This document shows, piece after piece, positions 34,724-46,409 of a DNA stretch of 64,000 nucleotides (its first letter is position 1; the number at the start of each line of letters is the position of its first letter). Made by a program: the position numbers and the translations under genes. The notes under the pieces are model-generated. The model searched no databases. It worked only from the letters and a program-made list of their open reading frames with translations, and was not told the origin of the DNA. Source of the DNA: Buddleja alternifolia (Eukaryota; Streptophyta; Magnoliopsida; Lamiales; Scrophulariaceae); NCBI GenBank assembly GCA_019426215.1, contig CM033397.1:28088480-28152479 (forward strand), read 5' to 3'.

Positions 34724-36379
34724 TCAACTGGCAATAAGATAAAGAAGTGATCCAGTGATACCTCTATAATTAGTGATATCAACTTTGTTTCCACTTTCAT
34801 CTTTATCTAACTTAAGCGTTTGGCTCATTGGAATTTTTGAATATGATGCATTTTCCATACCAAATTTCTTAATCATATCTCTTGTGTATTTGGCTTGGTT
34901 TATAAATATGCCATTATGAAGTTGTTTAACTTGTAATCCTAAGAAGAAAGTTAATTCACCCATCATGCTCATTTCAAATTGTTCTTGCATCATTTTCGAA
35001 AATTTCTCACACAAACGCTTGTTAGTAGAGCCAAATATAATATCATCAACATAAATTTGGACGTAGAGAATATCTTCGTTATTGGTAATTTTAAATAACG
35101 TTGTATCAACGCTGACTTTTGAAAAACCTTTACCAATGAGAAAGATAGAGAGAGTGTCATACCATGCTCGGGGTGCTTGCTTAAGCCCATAAAGTGCTTT
35201 GTCTAGCTTGTAAACCATACCCTTACCATGATTGTTGATGAATCCTGGTGGTTGCTCCACATATACTTCTTCTTGGGGTTTACCATTCAGGAAGGCACTC
35301 TTCACGTCCATCTGATACACCATGAACTTGTTGAACGTTGCATATGCTAGAAACATACGGATTGCTTCAAGACGAGCGACAGGAGCGTATGTCTCATCAA
35401 AGTCAATACCCTCCTCTTGGCAATATCCTTGAGCTACGAGTCTGGCCTTGTTTCTTATCACAATGCCATTCTTATCCATCTTGTTTCTATAAACCCATCT
35501 AGTTCCAAACACTCCTTGGTGAGTTGGCCTTGGGACTAGCATCCAAACCTTATTTCGTTCAAACTGATTAAGCTCTTCTTGCATAGCTTCAATCCAACTT
35601 GAGTCGCTTAGCACTTCATCCACTTTCTTAGGTTCCATTTGAGATAGAAAGCTTGCGAACATAGCCTCATTAAATGTAGCGGCTCTAGTCCTAACAGGCG
35701 CTTCAATATCTCCAATAATCTGCTCAAGTGGATGATCACGCAGCCATAGTCTGTCTGGTTGGAAGGGGTTAAGAGGTTGAACAGGCGCTTGAGGATCATA
35801 CGCTTGACTACCTTCTTGCGTAGGCGCTCCAAGTTCACAATTCCTTGTGTGCTCTTGATGATCACTCTCTTCATGATCATCAGCATTTCTTACATGATTA
35901 TCCAGAGTAATCTCACGAGTAATCTTAGGAGGAGGCACTAAGATCTCATCATCATCGTCACTATCATCATCAATTGTAACCTTAGACGCTTGATGACGTA
36001 GATCTTCAACTCCTACATCATTCATAATAACCTTACTCGGTTCTTGGTTAGCATCATCAAAAACAACATGAATAGATTCCTCAACCTTCGATTTGATCTT
36101 ATTGAGGATGAGAAAATTCTTTCCATTCTTGGCGTAGCCTAGAAAGATTCCCTCATCTGCTTTAGGATCAAATGTCTTTAGACTTTGGGAACCATTATTA
36201 TGGATAAAGCATTTAGAACCAAAGACGTGAAAATATGAAACATTTGGCTTACGTCCCTTCCACGGTTCATACGGAGTTTTCCCATGTTGTTTGTTGATCA
36301 TGCAACGGTTTTGAGTGTAACAGGCAGTGTTGATAGCTTTGGCCCAAAACCTAGGAGCGAGCTTGGATTCTGCTAACAT
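34724..36379 (-). pseudogene. Copia integrase C-terminus and reverse transcriptase (Sirevirus)
   Basis: A 551-residue open block. It begins inside the integrase ([36 protein letters not shown]), passes an Asp-rich, low-complexity linker, then gives the Copia [82 protein letters not shown] and the catalytic [11 protein letters not shown]. No internal stop in this block; the edges are TGA codons where Arg is expected. Confidence 0.92.
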
Positions 36380-36403
36380 AGTCCTAGTTGCTTCCTTAAG
36401 CGT

Positions 36404-37345
36404 TCAGTTCCGGCGCTCAGCAACACCATTTTGTTGGGGAGTTCTGGGAGTTGAAAACTCATGATGTATTCCATTTTCTGCACAAAACTTCTCAACAATC
36501 TTGTTAGTAAATTCAGTACCGTGATCGCTTCTTATTCTTGCAACTTTAAGATTTTTCAATATTTGAAGTTGCCGAATAAGTGTTGTTAACTTGTCACATG
36601 TTTCATCTTTGGATGAAAGAAATTCCACCCAAGTAAATCGAGAGAAATCATCTACTATCACTAAAGTATACTTCTTACCGCTTACACTGATCGTTTGAAC
36701 AGGTCCAAACAAATCCATATGAAGTAGTTCAAGTATTCTAGAGGTAGATAGATAAGGTTTTCTCTTGAACGATGATTTAACTTGTTTACCCATTTGACAA
36801 GCGTCACAAAGGCGATCCTTGTGAAATGGTCCATTTGGTAATCCCTCTACAAGATTTTGACTTATAAGCTAAGAGATTGTTTTGAAGTTGAGGCGATTCA
36901 TTTTTCTATCCCATAACCAACCCATTTTAGATTCATTTTTAGCAACAAAACATGTTGGGTTGTTATCAAGTGTTGAACCCCAATCTACCAAATATACGTT
37001 GTTAGTTCTTTTACCCTTCAATTTAGTAGACTTAGTCTTAGCGTTATTTATATAGCAACAGTCACTTGAGAATATGACTTCAAAGCCTTTATCACAAAAT
37101 TGACTTATGCTTAATAAATTGTGCTTTAGACCCTCAACATAATAAACATCAGTTATCATGATGTTCCCCCTATGCACAGTACCTATACCTTTGGTTTTAC
37201 CTTTGGAGTTGTCACCAAATACAACCTGAGGACCATTGGCGGCTTGATAGTTGATCAGAAGATCTTTGGAACCAGTCTTGTGCCTTGACGATCCACTATC
37301 GAAGTACCACACAGATGTATCGGCTCTAGCTCTAGGTACCTGCAA
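36404..37345 (-). pseudogene. Copia protease and integrase core (Sirevirus)
   Basis: Protease: VWYFDSGSSRHKTGS at the start (DSGS active site), then FGDNSKGKTKGIGTV. The GAG-pre-integrase region (LKHNLLSISQFCDKGFEV, MNRLNFKTIS) is followed by a TAG near 36869, then the integrase core in frame: LLHMDLFGPV, LVIVDDFSRFTWVEFL, RSDHGTEFTN and FSTPRTPQQNGVAERRN, so all DDE residues are present. A TGA follows RRN. A frame change near 37350 separates this from gag. Confidence 0.9.
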
Positions 37346-37359
37346 TCAAAAGGGAAGTT

Positions 37360-38942
37360 CTATTTCTGTTCAGGTACCCATTGTTGCTTGGGTCCTTTAA
37401 CATTAGTAACATTGTTAGTTTGAATTAGAACTTTAGGAACCCATATTTGCCTCGTCTTCATTGTAGGAATACTGGCCTTTTTGGGTTTCACATTGTGTTG
37501 TGTGTGCTTTTTGGATGTATAATAATAATCATAATCATCATAGTATCGATAATAAGATCTTGACTGTCTTGGATATTGACGCTGGTATTTCCTTGGCGCT
37601 GGCTTGGGTTGCACTTTTGGTGCTGGACGCTTAGCTCTTGATTCACAGTGATCAGACTTATCTTTAGTCTTTTGAGCGTTTGGATAGACCCGTCTTTGTG
37701 AATCATTTGCCTTAGCCTTACCCTTGCCTGAGTTAGCTTTGACTTTCTCATTTGGCCTCTTACCATTGTCACTAGGGTCATTTTGTGTTTGACCTTGTGA
37801 ACCTTTTTCAACAAAGATAACACCCTTTCCTTTGTTGTTTGCCGTAATTTTAGATTTATTGGGTTGTTTACTGAGTTTATCGCATCCTAAACCGGTCTTC
37901 TCACCAAATAATCTAGTTCCTTCAGTCACATTATCCAACTTTCTAGAAGCTTTTGATAATGATGAGATGAGCTGCTTTGATTTAGCAAGTCTAGCAATCA
38001 AATCAGCTTCTCTCTTGACTATTATATCAAGATCGTTTTTTAATTGAATAATTTCACTCTCAAGCGATTGGTTCTTCTCAATGCACCGTTGCTGAACTTA
38101 CAACTCTGCTTTGAGAGTTACTTTATCTCTTGTGAGTGATGAGATAATAGCGATATCATTTTGATATATTTTGACAGCTTCTTGACATTCATTGTAGTAT
38201 TCTTTGACTTTGTCAAGTAATTCATCATAAGAGAGAGGAATAGATAATTCATTGATTACCTCAGGAGACGCTTGATCATCTCTGGCCATGAGACATATGA
38301 GCGCTGAGTCATCTAATGGCTCATCCTCATCGCTACTCTCTTCTGATGATTCTAAATCTTCAAGTACGGATGCTGGTTCTGATTCCGCTAGCAAACCTTG
38401 TTGACGAAGGTTGCTCCTGAATTGGTTTCTATCCAAGTAATCCTACCTTGAGGGCTTGGATACGTTTGGATAAGGACAATTTACCTAGTAGTGCCCTGGT
38501 TTCCTGCAATTGTAACAAAGATTAGTTTTCATCTTTTGTTCATTTGTTAACCTTGCAATGTGTGGTTTTAAGACCATTGGAGCTGAGAGATTTTGAATAG
38601 ACGCTTGATACTGAACAGGCGCTTGGGGTGAAGGAATAGAATATTGAGGCGCTTGAAGCTATTGTCGCATCGGAGAAGGTGCTTGATATGAACTTTGTCC
38701 TTGATTATTGAAACCTTTTCCTTTCTTTTCATATCTCAAGAACTTTCTGAGTCTATTCAGCAAAGCTAATTCCTCTTCTTCATTGATATCTAAATTCTTT
38801 CCTTTATTGCCCGATTTGCCTTTGATTGATGCTATAAGCGCTCCAGATTCAATCACCGGACTACACACAACATCACTAGCAGAATTCAACTCGAACTCAA
38901 ATGCTTTGAGCTCTGAAAAGGCATCTTCTGGAGTTAGGAGAT
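37360..38942 (-). pseudogene. Sirevirus gag, C-terminal part
   Basis: After removal of the insertion 38943-48258 this continues the gag frame begun at 48858 (the join at the GAGAT duplication is in frame). LNRLRKFLRYEKKGK is followed by a Gln/Pro region, a CCHC knuckle LCYNCRKPGHY (about 38500-38545; a TAG follows the His-Tyr), an acidic patch (ESSEESSDEDE) and a long coiled coil (KEYYNECQEAVKIYQND ... KSKQLISSLSKASRKL). Then a Lys-rich basic tail with a Tyr cluster near 37530. Stops near 38659, 38503, 38440 and 38098. The coiled coil after the knuckle is a Sirevirus trait. Confidence 0.8.
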
Positions 38943-40046
38943 TGACACGCTAAAAGCTAACGTGCTATGATAGCAAGTGCACTAGTCGTGTGTAGTAATA
39001 AGTGTGGACGAAAAGTCCGGGTTGTCGAACCACGGAGACTTGAATTCTAGTTTATGATTTTATACAAAAAACAACTACAATAAAAGTAAAATGAGTGTGA
39101 AACGCGTAAGATAAGAACAAGGTTATGCAAATGAATTAAAACCAATTATAAAGGGAGACTAAGGCACATGCTAGGTCCAAATTGATCAAATATACTTATA
39201 AAGGCTCTTGTTGTAGAATTACTCTTATATTGTTATGGTGAAAACTCCTAAGGTAGAGAATAACCGATGTTTCGCGTATAAACTCCTATACTTAGATCGT
39301 GATTTCCCAAATATCCCTATCCGGAAATCTAACCACTAAACATGCATTAATGTACTAGAGTTCACTCGATTTGAATCGAACGACTTCACCTGGGAATCTT
39401 TACCTATGTCTAGGGCAATTCCTCATTAGTTGCGGGTCATGATGTGAATTTCTTGCACCCTAAGTCAATTTTCTCCCGAAATATTAACCTAGGCATAAGA
39501 TTCTAACATATAGTGATCAAGTATATGCAAGATAGACAAAAACACAATTCACATCACATAACAATATAAGAACAACCTCAACAATCATCTATTGTAAGCA
39601 TATATCACAATTTGGCCTTACATGACCCTAGTCTTACAAATTTAGTTCATAATTGAAAGCATAAAAGATATAAGAGGAATATTCATAGACATAAATGAAA
39701 TGAAAAGCTCTTAAAAACTCCCTAAATGGTGAATGATGATGGATCTTGAAGTTGAGCCTTCAATCCCCAAGCTCTTTTCCTTCCTCTAGTTTTCCCCTCC
39801 AAGAGTGATGAAGAATGGTGATGAATGGTGGAGAAATCAGATTAAGGGCTGCCCCCCTCTCCTCCAAGAATCTGAAATTGATAGTGAATGATGAAGAGTA
39901 TGGGTTCCCCCTCCTTTTATAGCCAAAATTCCACTAAAGTATGCATTAAGAATTCCCATTAAAGTTCCCCAATGAGAATTCCACCTAAGGTGATGCTTAA
40001 AGTATGGCTTTTAAGATTCCAACCAGCTAAAAAATGCTGAACTTTC
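38943..40046 (-). repeat. Truncated LTR (distal member of the array)
   Basis: Matches the first 1.1 kb of the LTRs at 40420 and 46410 (plus-strand view) with a few differences, for example AATAAAAGTAAAATGAG where the others have AATTAAAATGAG. It ends at a 6-base microhomology ACTTTC (40041-40046) shared with gag. Confidence 0.92.
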
Positions 40047-40397
40047 CCGGACCGATGGAAGTCTTTGAGGAGGTGCCGGTTGCATAGCTTGGAAAAGATT
40101 TTGCAGCCATTCCCTATTTTCCGGAAGATTTATGTCGGGAAAATTCCCATTTGGATTTAGATTGTCGGCCATTTCTCGAGCTTGTCTACTATATCGAAGA
40201 ACACGCTCTATCTCCGGCTCAAAATTGTATAGGGGCTCGTTAGAAGAGCAGGTCATGCACCACAAATTACACCTAACAAATAACCACAAGAAAAAAAAAA
40301 TTAGAATAATAAAATAAAAGAAAGGTTAGAAATAAACGAAAAACTAAGAATTATGAAAATTTAAACAAAAAAAATCAAAAACTAAAATGAAAAAGTA
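40041..40397 (-). pseudogene. Remnant of gag 5' end in the deleted unit
   Basis: Nearly identical to 46031-46387: the leader plus MWLFVRCNLWCM, FEPEIERVLR, NGNFPDINLPENREW and PQRLPSVRES, after which the frame runs into LTR sequence (SAFFSWLES) and stops at 40011. A product of deletion, not a gene. Confidence 0.9.
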
Positions 40398-40413
40398 CCC
40401 GGCAACGGCGCCA
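40398..40413 (-). other. Primer-binding site (tRNA-Asp) of the deleted unit
   Basis: The minus strand reads TGGCGCCGTTGCCGGG, an exact match to the plant tRNA-Asp 3' end, six bases from the LTR edge. Confidence 0.9.
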
Positions 40414-40419
40414 AAAACT

Positions 40420-42269
40420 TGACACGCTAAAAGCTAACGTGCTATGATAGCAAGTGCACTAGTCGTGTGTAGTAATAAGTGTGGACGAAAAGTTCGGGTT
40501 GTCGAACCACGGAGACTTGAATTCTAGTTTATGATTTTATACAAAAAACAACTACAATTAAAATGAGTGTGAAACGCGTAAGATAAGAACAAGGTTATGC
40601 AAATGAATTAAAACCAATTATAAAGGGAGACTAAGACACATGCTAGGTCCAAATTGATCAAATATACTTATAAAGGCTCTTGTTGTAGAATTACTCTTAT
40701 ATTGTTATGGTAAAAACTCCTAAGGTAGAGAATAACCGATGTCTCGCGTATAAACTCCTATACTTAGATCGTGATTTCCCAAATATCCCTATCCGGAAAT
40801 CTAACCACTAAACATGCATTAATGTACTAGAGTTCACTCGATTTGAATCGAACGACTTCACCCGGGAATCTTTACCTATGTCTAGGGCAATTCCTCATTA
40901 GTTGCGGGTCATGATGTGAATTTCTTGCAACCTAAGTCAGTTTTCTCTCGAAATATTAACCTAGGCATAAGATTCTAACATATAGTGATCAAGTATATGC
41001 AAGATAGACAAAAACACAATTCACATCACATAACAATATAAGAACAACCTCAACAATCATCTATTGTAAGCATATATCACAATTTGGCCTTACATGGCCC
41101 TAGTCTTACGAATTTAGTTCATAATTGAAAGCATAAAAGACTTAAGAGGAATATTCATAGACATAAATGAAATGAAAAGCTCTTAAAAACTCCCTAAATG
41201 GTGAATGATGATGGATCTTGAAGTTGAGCCTTCAATCCCCAAGCTCTTTTCCTTCCTCTAGTTTTCCCCTCCAAGAGTGATGAAGAATGGTGATGAATGG
41301 TGGAGAAATCAGATTAAGGGCTGCCCCCCTCTCCTCCAAGAATCTGAAATTGATAGTGAATGATGAAGAGTATGGGTTCCCCCTCCTTTTATAGCCAAAA
41401 TTCCACTAAAGTATGCATTAAGAATTCCCATTAAAGTTCCCCAATGAGAATTCCACCTAAGGTGATGCTTAAAGTATGCCTTTTAAGATTCCAACCAGCT
41501 AAAAAATGCTGAACTTTCGGCCCTTAAGAATTCCTCCAAGCATAACCATGTGAAAACTTCAACAAAACACATGCATGCTGCCATTTTCTTGCTTTCCAGC
41601 GCAGTCTTAGTTTTTTCCTCATAAAATTCTCCACAGATCTCCAAATTGGATGATTCAAGTTCCCATGTGCAGATAAAACATAGATCTACAACTTTCCAGA
41701 ATGACATTTTGTCCAATTCGGTTGCTAAGTATACCTAAATTACGTTTCAATATGGAGGTTGTTTCTGATTTGGCGCCCATAAAGTAAATCTACCAAGAAA
41801 CACACTTATGACAACCCCTCAACACATGTGCTGAATTATGGCCAAAAGTGATTCTTACCCATCATATAATGCTGGAATTTAGGCTGAAAAGGAGTAACAT
41901 TTGGACTATCCACGCCTAGGCATGACTAGGAGGGCGCTGGGGCGTATCCTGGCACGTGTACTTCTCTATTCGGCGCAACAATTGTATTTCCTTCATAACT
42001 TTCTCCACAGACCTCCGATTTGGATAATTCAAGTTGCCAAGTGAAGCTAACACAGAGATAAACAACTTTGTTGAAGGAGACGTCCTCAAATTCGAACTCG
42101 AAATATGCATAAATTCTGTATTTGCGTGCGTTATTCCTCTATTATAGTGATTTTTCACCTTTACTCGATAAGCACACAAATTAAACGCAAATGTGGTATA
42201 AATCATGCATAAACCAATATAAATCCAATAAATATGAGGCTCTAAAACATGTAAATTCACACCCTATCA
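40420..42269 (-). repeat. Central LTR, shared by both units
   Basis: 1,850 bp with TG..CA ends. It serves as 3' LTR of the complete unit and 5' LTR of the deleted unit. Near-identical to 46410-48258, with private changes such as AAAGTTCGGG for AAAGTCCGGG. It contains two diverged copies of a CTCCACAGA-CTCC module (about 41594-41780 and 41970-42120). Confidence 0.95.
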
Positions 42270-42283
42270 ACACCCCCAAACTT
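42270..42283 (-). other. Polypurine tract of the gag-protease element
   Basis: The minus strand reads TAAGTTTGGGGGTGT directly before the LTR start TGATAGGG, as in Athila-type elements. Confidence 0.85.
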
Positions 42284-43951
42284 ACCCATTGATCGTCCTC
42301 GAGCAATGAGAGCTATAAGACAAGATCAACATCATTCAAAGGGGGAAAACAAAACAACTAACTAACTCACTTTCGTGGAGTAAACGATTGCACTTAGCGG
42401 GTGCAACAAGCCTTTAAACCCTTGAGTTACCTCAAAGGACGAGTTATAGTCTCGTGAGGGTTTGCATACGATATACCCACAAAATCTAACAAATTTTCAA
42501 TCCCAACCAAATCAACACATCTCAATATGATCAACAAGAATGAATGGCATAAAATCAACCTTTTAAAGTTCACAAATATATATATACATATCAACTACTT
42601 TTGCTCATGTGACACCAATACTTGAAACGACTCCCTAGGGTGTAGTGAAAAATAAATCTCGGGTATTATAGTCGAGAGGCATCCTTACCAAATTTTGGAC
42701 ATTAATCCCATATCTATCAACTTTCGATCAAACGCAAAGCATAAGAATTATAGAAAATCTCATAGCCATTTAAATTTCATTATCTCAAACATTCAACTTT
42801 CAATTCATATGAAATTTCTATTTAAACTTCATTAAGGCTAGATCATGTACAATATTTTATTCCATTAGGCTTTCTATGACACCCATGTAGCAAGCTTTAG
42901 ACCAATGACTCCCAAAATAGATAGTTTTGGGGCATTAAGTGTAGAGACACTCCTAAGGGTTTAATCACTCGAGTGTCAAAGGCCACGAAATAAAACTAGA
43001 TCTTTTAACTAATTCACTTCTTTTTGGCTTGAGCAAAGCTCAAATTGGCATAATAGTACAGTATGTAGGCATGAAACGTTTCACCTCGGGTACGTATTAG
43101 CCTGACCACTTTTGGTCATACCAAAATTCATCCTTTTCAATTCATTGTTTAGCATATAAAATTACTACTTAACTTATAACCTTATGAGAAATCTAAGTTA
43201 ATATTTCCGGGAAAAACTCCTTAAGTGTCTCAAGATGGTTATCCTCTCAACTCCTCTACCCTCGATTCATTGTGCAATGTGAATCATCTAAAGAATCAAT
43301 CCTAGTCTAGTGTCTCCACGAGCAATTTCAAAGATATATATATATATATATATATTCCATTAAATTCAAATTATTTCAAGAATTCATGCCATTTTTCCAA
43401 GTTAATCAATTTCAATGCATCAATTGGAAAGAAAATACATATAATTTTTTTTATATACATATGCTTGATTTTTCTCAAAAAGTTAGCACAAAACACATGC
43501 AATAGCAACGATTCCCCCAAACTTGAGCTAAAAACAAGATCACATGACAAATAAAATCAATAAGCACTACTCATACCACCCCCAAACTTAAACTTAACAT
43601 TGCCCTCGATGTTGACTCAATCATACATACTCAAAAGGGGGTAAACGAGGGTACTTACAACAAGGGTGCTAAAAAGCAAACCTTACTCACGTGGAATCCA
43701 TTTCCAAGCTCAAATTCGTAACAAAAGATCTTCCAAAGCAAAACTCGGCTACTACATGTCATGTACTCACAATACAAACTATCAAGATTCAAAGAGAAGT
43801 ATGCCAAAAGTGCATACTTGAACATAACAAAAAGAAACAAACTAAACAAGACAAAAATGAAAGCAAGAAGAAAAGAAAACTTACAAACTTGGGTTGCCTC
43901 CCAAGAAGCGCTCTTTTAAAGTCATTAGCTTGACTTTACGCTCCTTGAGGT
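42284..43951. other. 3' non-coding part of the gag-protease element
   Basis: 1.7 kb between the stop codon and the polypurine tract. No RT, RNase H or integrase motif in any frame, and no ORF that looks real. An AT run lies at about 43337-43356; a second TTTGGGGGTGG-like purine box sits near 43580 (minus strand); the GGGTTGCCTCCCAAG phrase near 43888 also occurs in the element at the window start (near 373). Confidence 0.7.
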
Positions 43952-46279
43952 TCAAATAGGTGGGCCATTTAAAATGACAATATCCTTGTCATTTCTCCTT
44001 TCTTTCTCATGTTTCACTCGCGTCCACTCATAACTCGGTGTTTTGAGATTAGCCCTCCGTGCCGGATTTGTCTTATCGATCTCATGAACACGTTTATGTG
44101 GTGGAATGTACTTCATGCATAAATCCTCCTCTCTCACCTTTTCTTGGTTCTCATTGGGGACCTCATTCTCCAACTCAAGAGTGCCCTTAGTTTTGCCACT
44201 TGCACATTTTTCATCAAGTAAAGTGTTAATAGCATTGACATTTAAACAAGTAAGATCATCCATGGATGGTTTCATGTTTGTATAAGCATCGAATATCACC
44301 TTTTCATCTCTTACCCTCAATGTCAACTTACCTTTTCCCACGTCAATCTTGGCATTGCTAGTGGCTAGGAAAGGTCTTCCTAGGATCAAGGGAACATCAA
44401 TGTCGTTATCCATCTCGAGAACCACAAAATCGACCGGGAAATAGAATTTGTCAACTTGGACAATAACATCTTCAATTATCCCCTTTGGCCTCTTGATTGA
44501 TCTATCCGCGAGTTGGAGGCTCATTGCAGTTGGTTTAGGATTGCCAAGGCCCAACTTCCTAAAAAGAGAATACGGAAGGAGGTTGATGCTAGCTCCCGAA
44601 TCACAAATAACCTTGTCGAATGATAAGGGCCCAATAGTGCAAGGAATCGTAAGACTCCCGGGATCTTGAAGCTTTGTTGGCAATTTGTTGAGCAATATAG
44701 GCAAGATTCGGGGGAAACTCGGATCCATCTCCTTCTGTTTCTTTTTATATCCATTGGGAAAGGGGAGGCGTACCTCGATGGGTGGATGTGTTGGAGTCGA
44801 AGAGCCGAATTCGAAAGAACCAGGACATGGCACCTGGGCGCAGCAATTGGCGCCTGGGCGTGGCAACGTAGGCGCCTGGGCGTGGCTGTCTGGGCGCTCG
44901 GGCGCCAATGTGCGAACAGCATCATTTGCTACATGTTTGCCACTTCTCAAGGTAATTGCATAGCATTGCTCTTTCGGGTTCTTTTCCGTGTCACTTGGTA
45001 AAGTTCCCGGGGCACTCTCGCTGATCGCCCTTGCCATTTGACCCATTTGTGTCTTCATATCCTTCATCTCCATCATCAAATCCTTCATCATACTACGGAG
45101 TTCGTTGATTGCTGTATCTGATTTCTTTATTTCCTCATCGAGACGTTCATCGGTTGTGGGAGGCCTAACTTGCCTTTGTACATGAGGATTGCCTTGCCTT
45201 TGAGCTTGATTGTTGTTGAATGAAAGCCTTGGTGCTTGATAGATACCGGTATAAGCGTTTTGTGCCGGATTTGGCCTTCTTGGAAAATTTTCGGGCACAT
45301 GAAAATTCAATTGAGGTCGATTGGCATTTCCAACATAGTTAACATTGCCAACCATTGTTTCCAAAGCAACTTCTTCTTGAACACAACCAATTTTTCTGGA
45401 AGGTGTGACATCTTCATCATCGGGATAGAGTTCATCTTCCCGGACTAATTGCTCAATCTTGTCCCACACACTTTGGCAATCGAGCCCAAGGAGATCACCA
45501 CCGGCGCCGGCATTGAGCCTATTTCGGATGCGTGATCGGACTCCATCATGGAATCGTAGTACTTGCTCGCTCAACTTTAGGTTGTGATCCGGGCATTTTC
45601 GGAGCATGTTTTTATATCTAGCCCATGCCTCGGCTAAGGACTCATGATTCCCTTGCTTAAACTCTTTAATATTGCTCCTTAGCTCGTTGATTTTGGAGGG
45701 TGGAAAGAATTTGCTCAAAAAGGCATCAACCAATTGTCCCCATGTTGTGATGGATTGGGGTGGTAGAGACTTGTACCACATGGTCGCCCTTTCCTTTAAT
45801 GAGAAGTGGAAGACTCTTAGACGAATTGCATCAAGATCCCGTGGATGAAATTGGGTAGTCATGAGAGTGTCGTCTAAAGTCTCCAAATGCTCATGAGGTG
45901 ATTCATGGGGCTCTCCATAGAAGGGTTCGCTTTGCACCATGCTAAAGATGTGTGACGGAATGTGATAATTTGGTGCATAGAAATTTGGAAAGATCACGGG
46001 TCCCGGTATGGTGTGGACCCTTGGAGGTAGACTTTCCCGGACCGATGGAAGTCTTTGAGGAGGTGCCGGTTGCATAGCTTGGAAAAGATTTTGCAGCCAT
46101 TCCCTATTTTCCGGAAGATTTATGTCGGGAAAATTCCCATTTGGATTTAGATTGTCGGCCATTTCTCGAGCTTGTCTACTAGATCGAAGAACACGCTCTA
46201 TCTCCGGCTCAAAATTGTATAGGGGCTCGTTAGAAGAGCGGGTCATGCACCACAAATTACACCTAACAAATAACCACAA
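43952..46279 (-). CDS. Intact gag-protease protein, 775 residues, of a non-autonomous Ty3 element
   Basis: Open from MWLFVRCNLW at 46279; in-frame Met codons at MTRSSNEP and MADNLNPN are alternative starts. The Gag domain spans about residues 100-270 (SEPFYGEPHESPHEHLE, RVFHFSLKERATMWYKSLP, LVDAFLSKFFPPSKINELR, NHESLAEAWARYKNMLRKCP). A Gln/Asn-rich region with a coiled-coil (INELRSMMKDLMMEMKDMKT) follows, with no CCHC knuckle seen. A GC-rich Ala/Pro insert lies near residues 455-490. The aspartic protease has ICDSGASINLLPYSLFRKLG (about residue 555), LADRSIKRPKGIIEDVIVQV and DVPLILGRPFLATSNAKIDV. The tail is charged and ends in KDIVILNGPPI. It would make particles and process itself, but needs reverse transcriptase and integrase from another element. 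This is the only long intact retroelement ORF in the window. Confidence 0.92.
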   Translation of the reverse strand: MWLFVRCNLWCMTRSSNEPLYNFEPEIERVLRSSRQAREMADNLNPNGNFPDINLPENREWLQNLFQAMQPAPPQRLPSVRESLPPRVHTIPGPVIFPNFYAPNYHIPSHIFSMVQSEPFYGEPHESPHEHLETLDDTLMTTQFHPRDLDAIRLRVFHFSLKERATMWYKSLPPQSITTWGQLVDAFLSKFFPPSKINELRSNIKEFKQGNHESLAEAWARYKNMLRKCPDHNLKLSEQVLRFHDGVRSRIRNRLNAGAGGDLLGLDCQSVWDKIEQLVREDELYPDDEDVTPSRKIGCVQEEVALETMVGNVNYVGNANRPQLNFHVPENFPRRPNPAQNAYTGIYQAPRLSFNNNQAQRQGNPHVQRQVRPPTTDERLDEEIKKSDTAINELRSMMKDLMMEMKDMKTQMGQMARAISESAPGTLPSDTEKNPKEQCYAITLRSGKHVANDAVRTLAPERPDSHAQAPTLPRPGANCCAQVPCPGSFEFGSSTPTHPPIEVRLPFPNGYKKKQKEMDPSFPRILPILLNKLPTKLQDPGSLTIPCTIGPLSFDKVICDSGASINLLPYSLFRKLGLGNPKPTAMSLQLADRSIKRPKGIIEDVIVQVDKFYFPVDFVVLEMDNDIDVPLILGRPFLATSNAKIDVGKGKLTLRVRDEKVIFDAYTNMKPSMDDLTCLNVNAINTLLDEKCASGKTKGTLELENEVPNENQEKVREEDLCMKYIPPHKRVHEIDKTNPARRANLKTPSYEWTRVKHEKERRNDKDIVILNGPPI
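44830..44910. repeat. GC-rich GGCGCCTGGGCG repeats inside the gag-protease ORF
   Basis: CACCTGGGCG, GGCGCCTGGGCGTGGC, GGCGCCTGGGCGTGGC and GGGCGCTCGGGCGCC occur within 80 bases without breaking the reading frame. A related GGGCGCTGGGGCG occurs in this element's LTR (near 41932 and 47922). Confidence 0.8.
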
Positions 46280-46387
46280 GAAAAAAAAAATTAGAATAAT
46301 AAAATAAAAGAAAGGTTAGAAATAAACGAAAAACTAAGAATTATGAAAATTTAAACAAAAAAAATCAAAAACTAAAATGAAAAAGTA

Positions 46388-46403
46388 CCCGGCAACGGCG
46401 CCA
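46388..46403 (-). other. Primer-binding site (tRNA-Asp) of the complete unit
   Basis: The minus strand reads TGGCGCCGTTGCCGGG, six bases from the LTR, and is followed by an A-rich leader of about 110 bases to the first Met of gag. Confidence 0.92.
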
Positions 46404-46409
46404 AAAACT

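Noticed and set aside
40011..40289. 92-residue ORF on the minus strand
   Set aside because: A chimera of gag start and LTR sequence made by the deletion at ACTTTC; not a gene.
41483..42260. Minus-strand ORFs in the LTRs (also 47473-47769 and 47905-48249)
   Set aside because: They lie within LTRs, are not conserved between families and have no domain.
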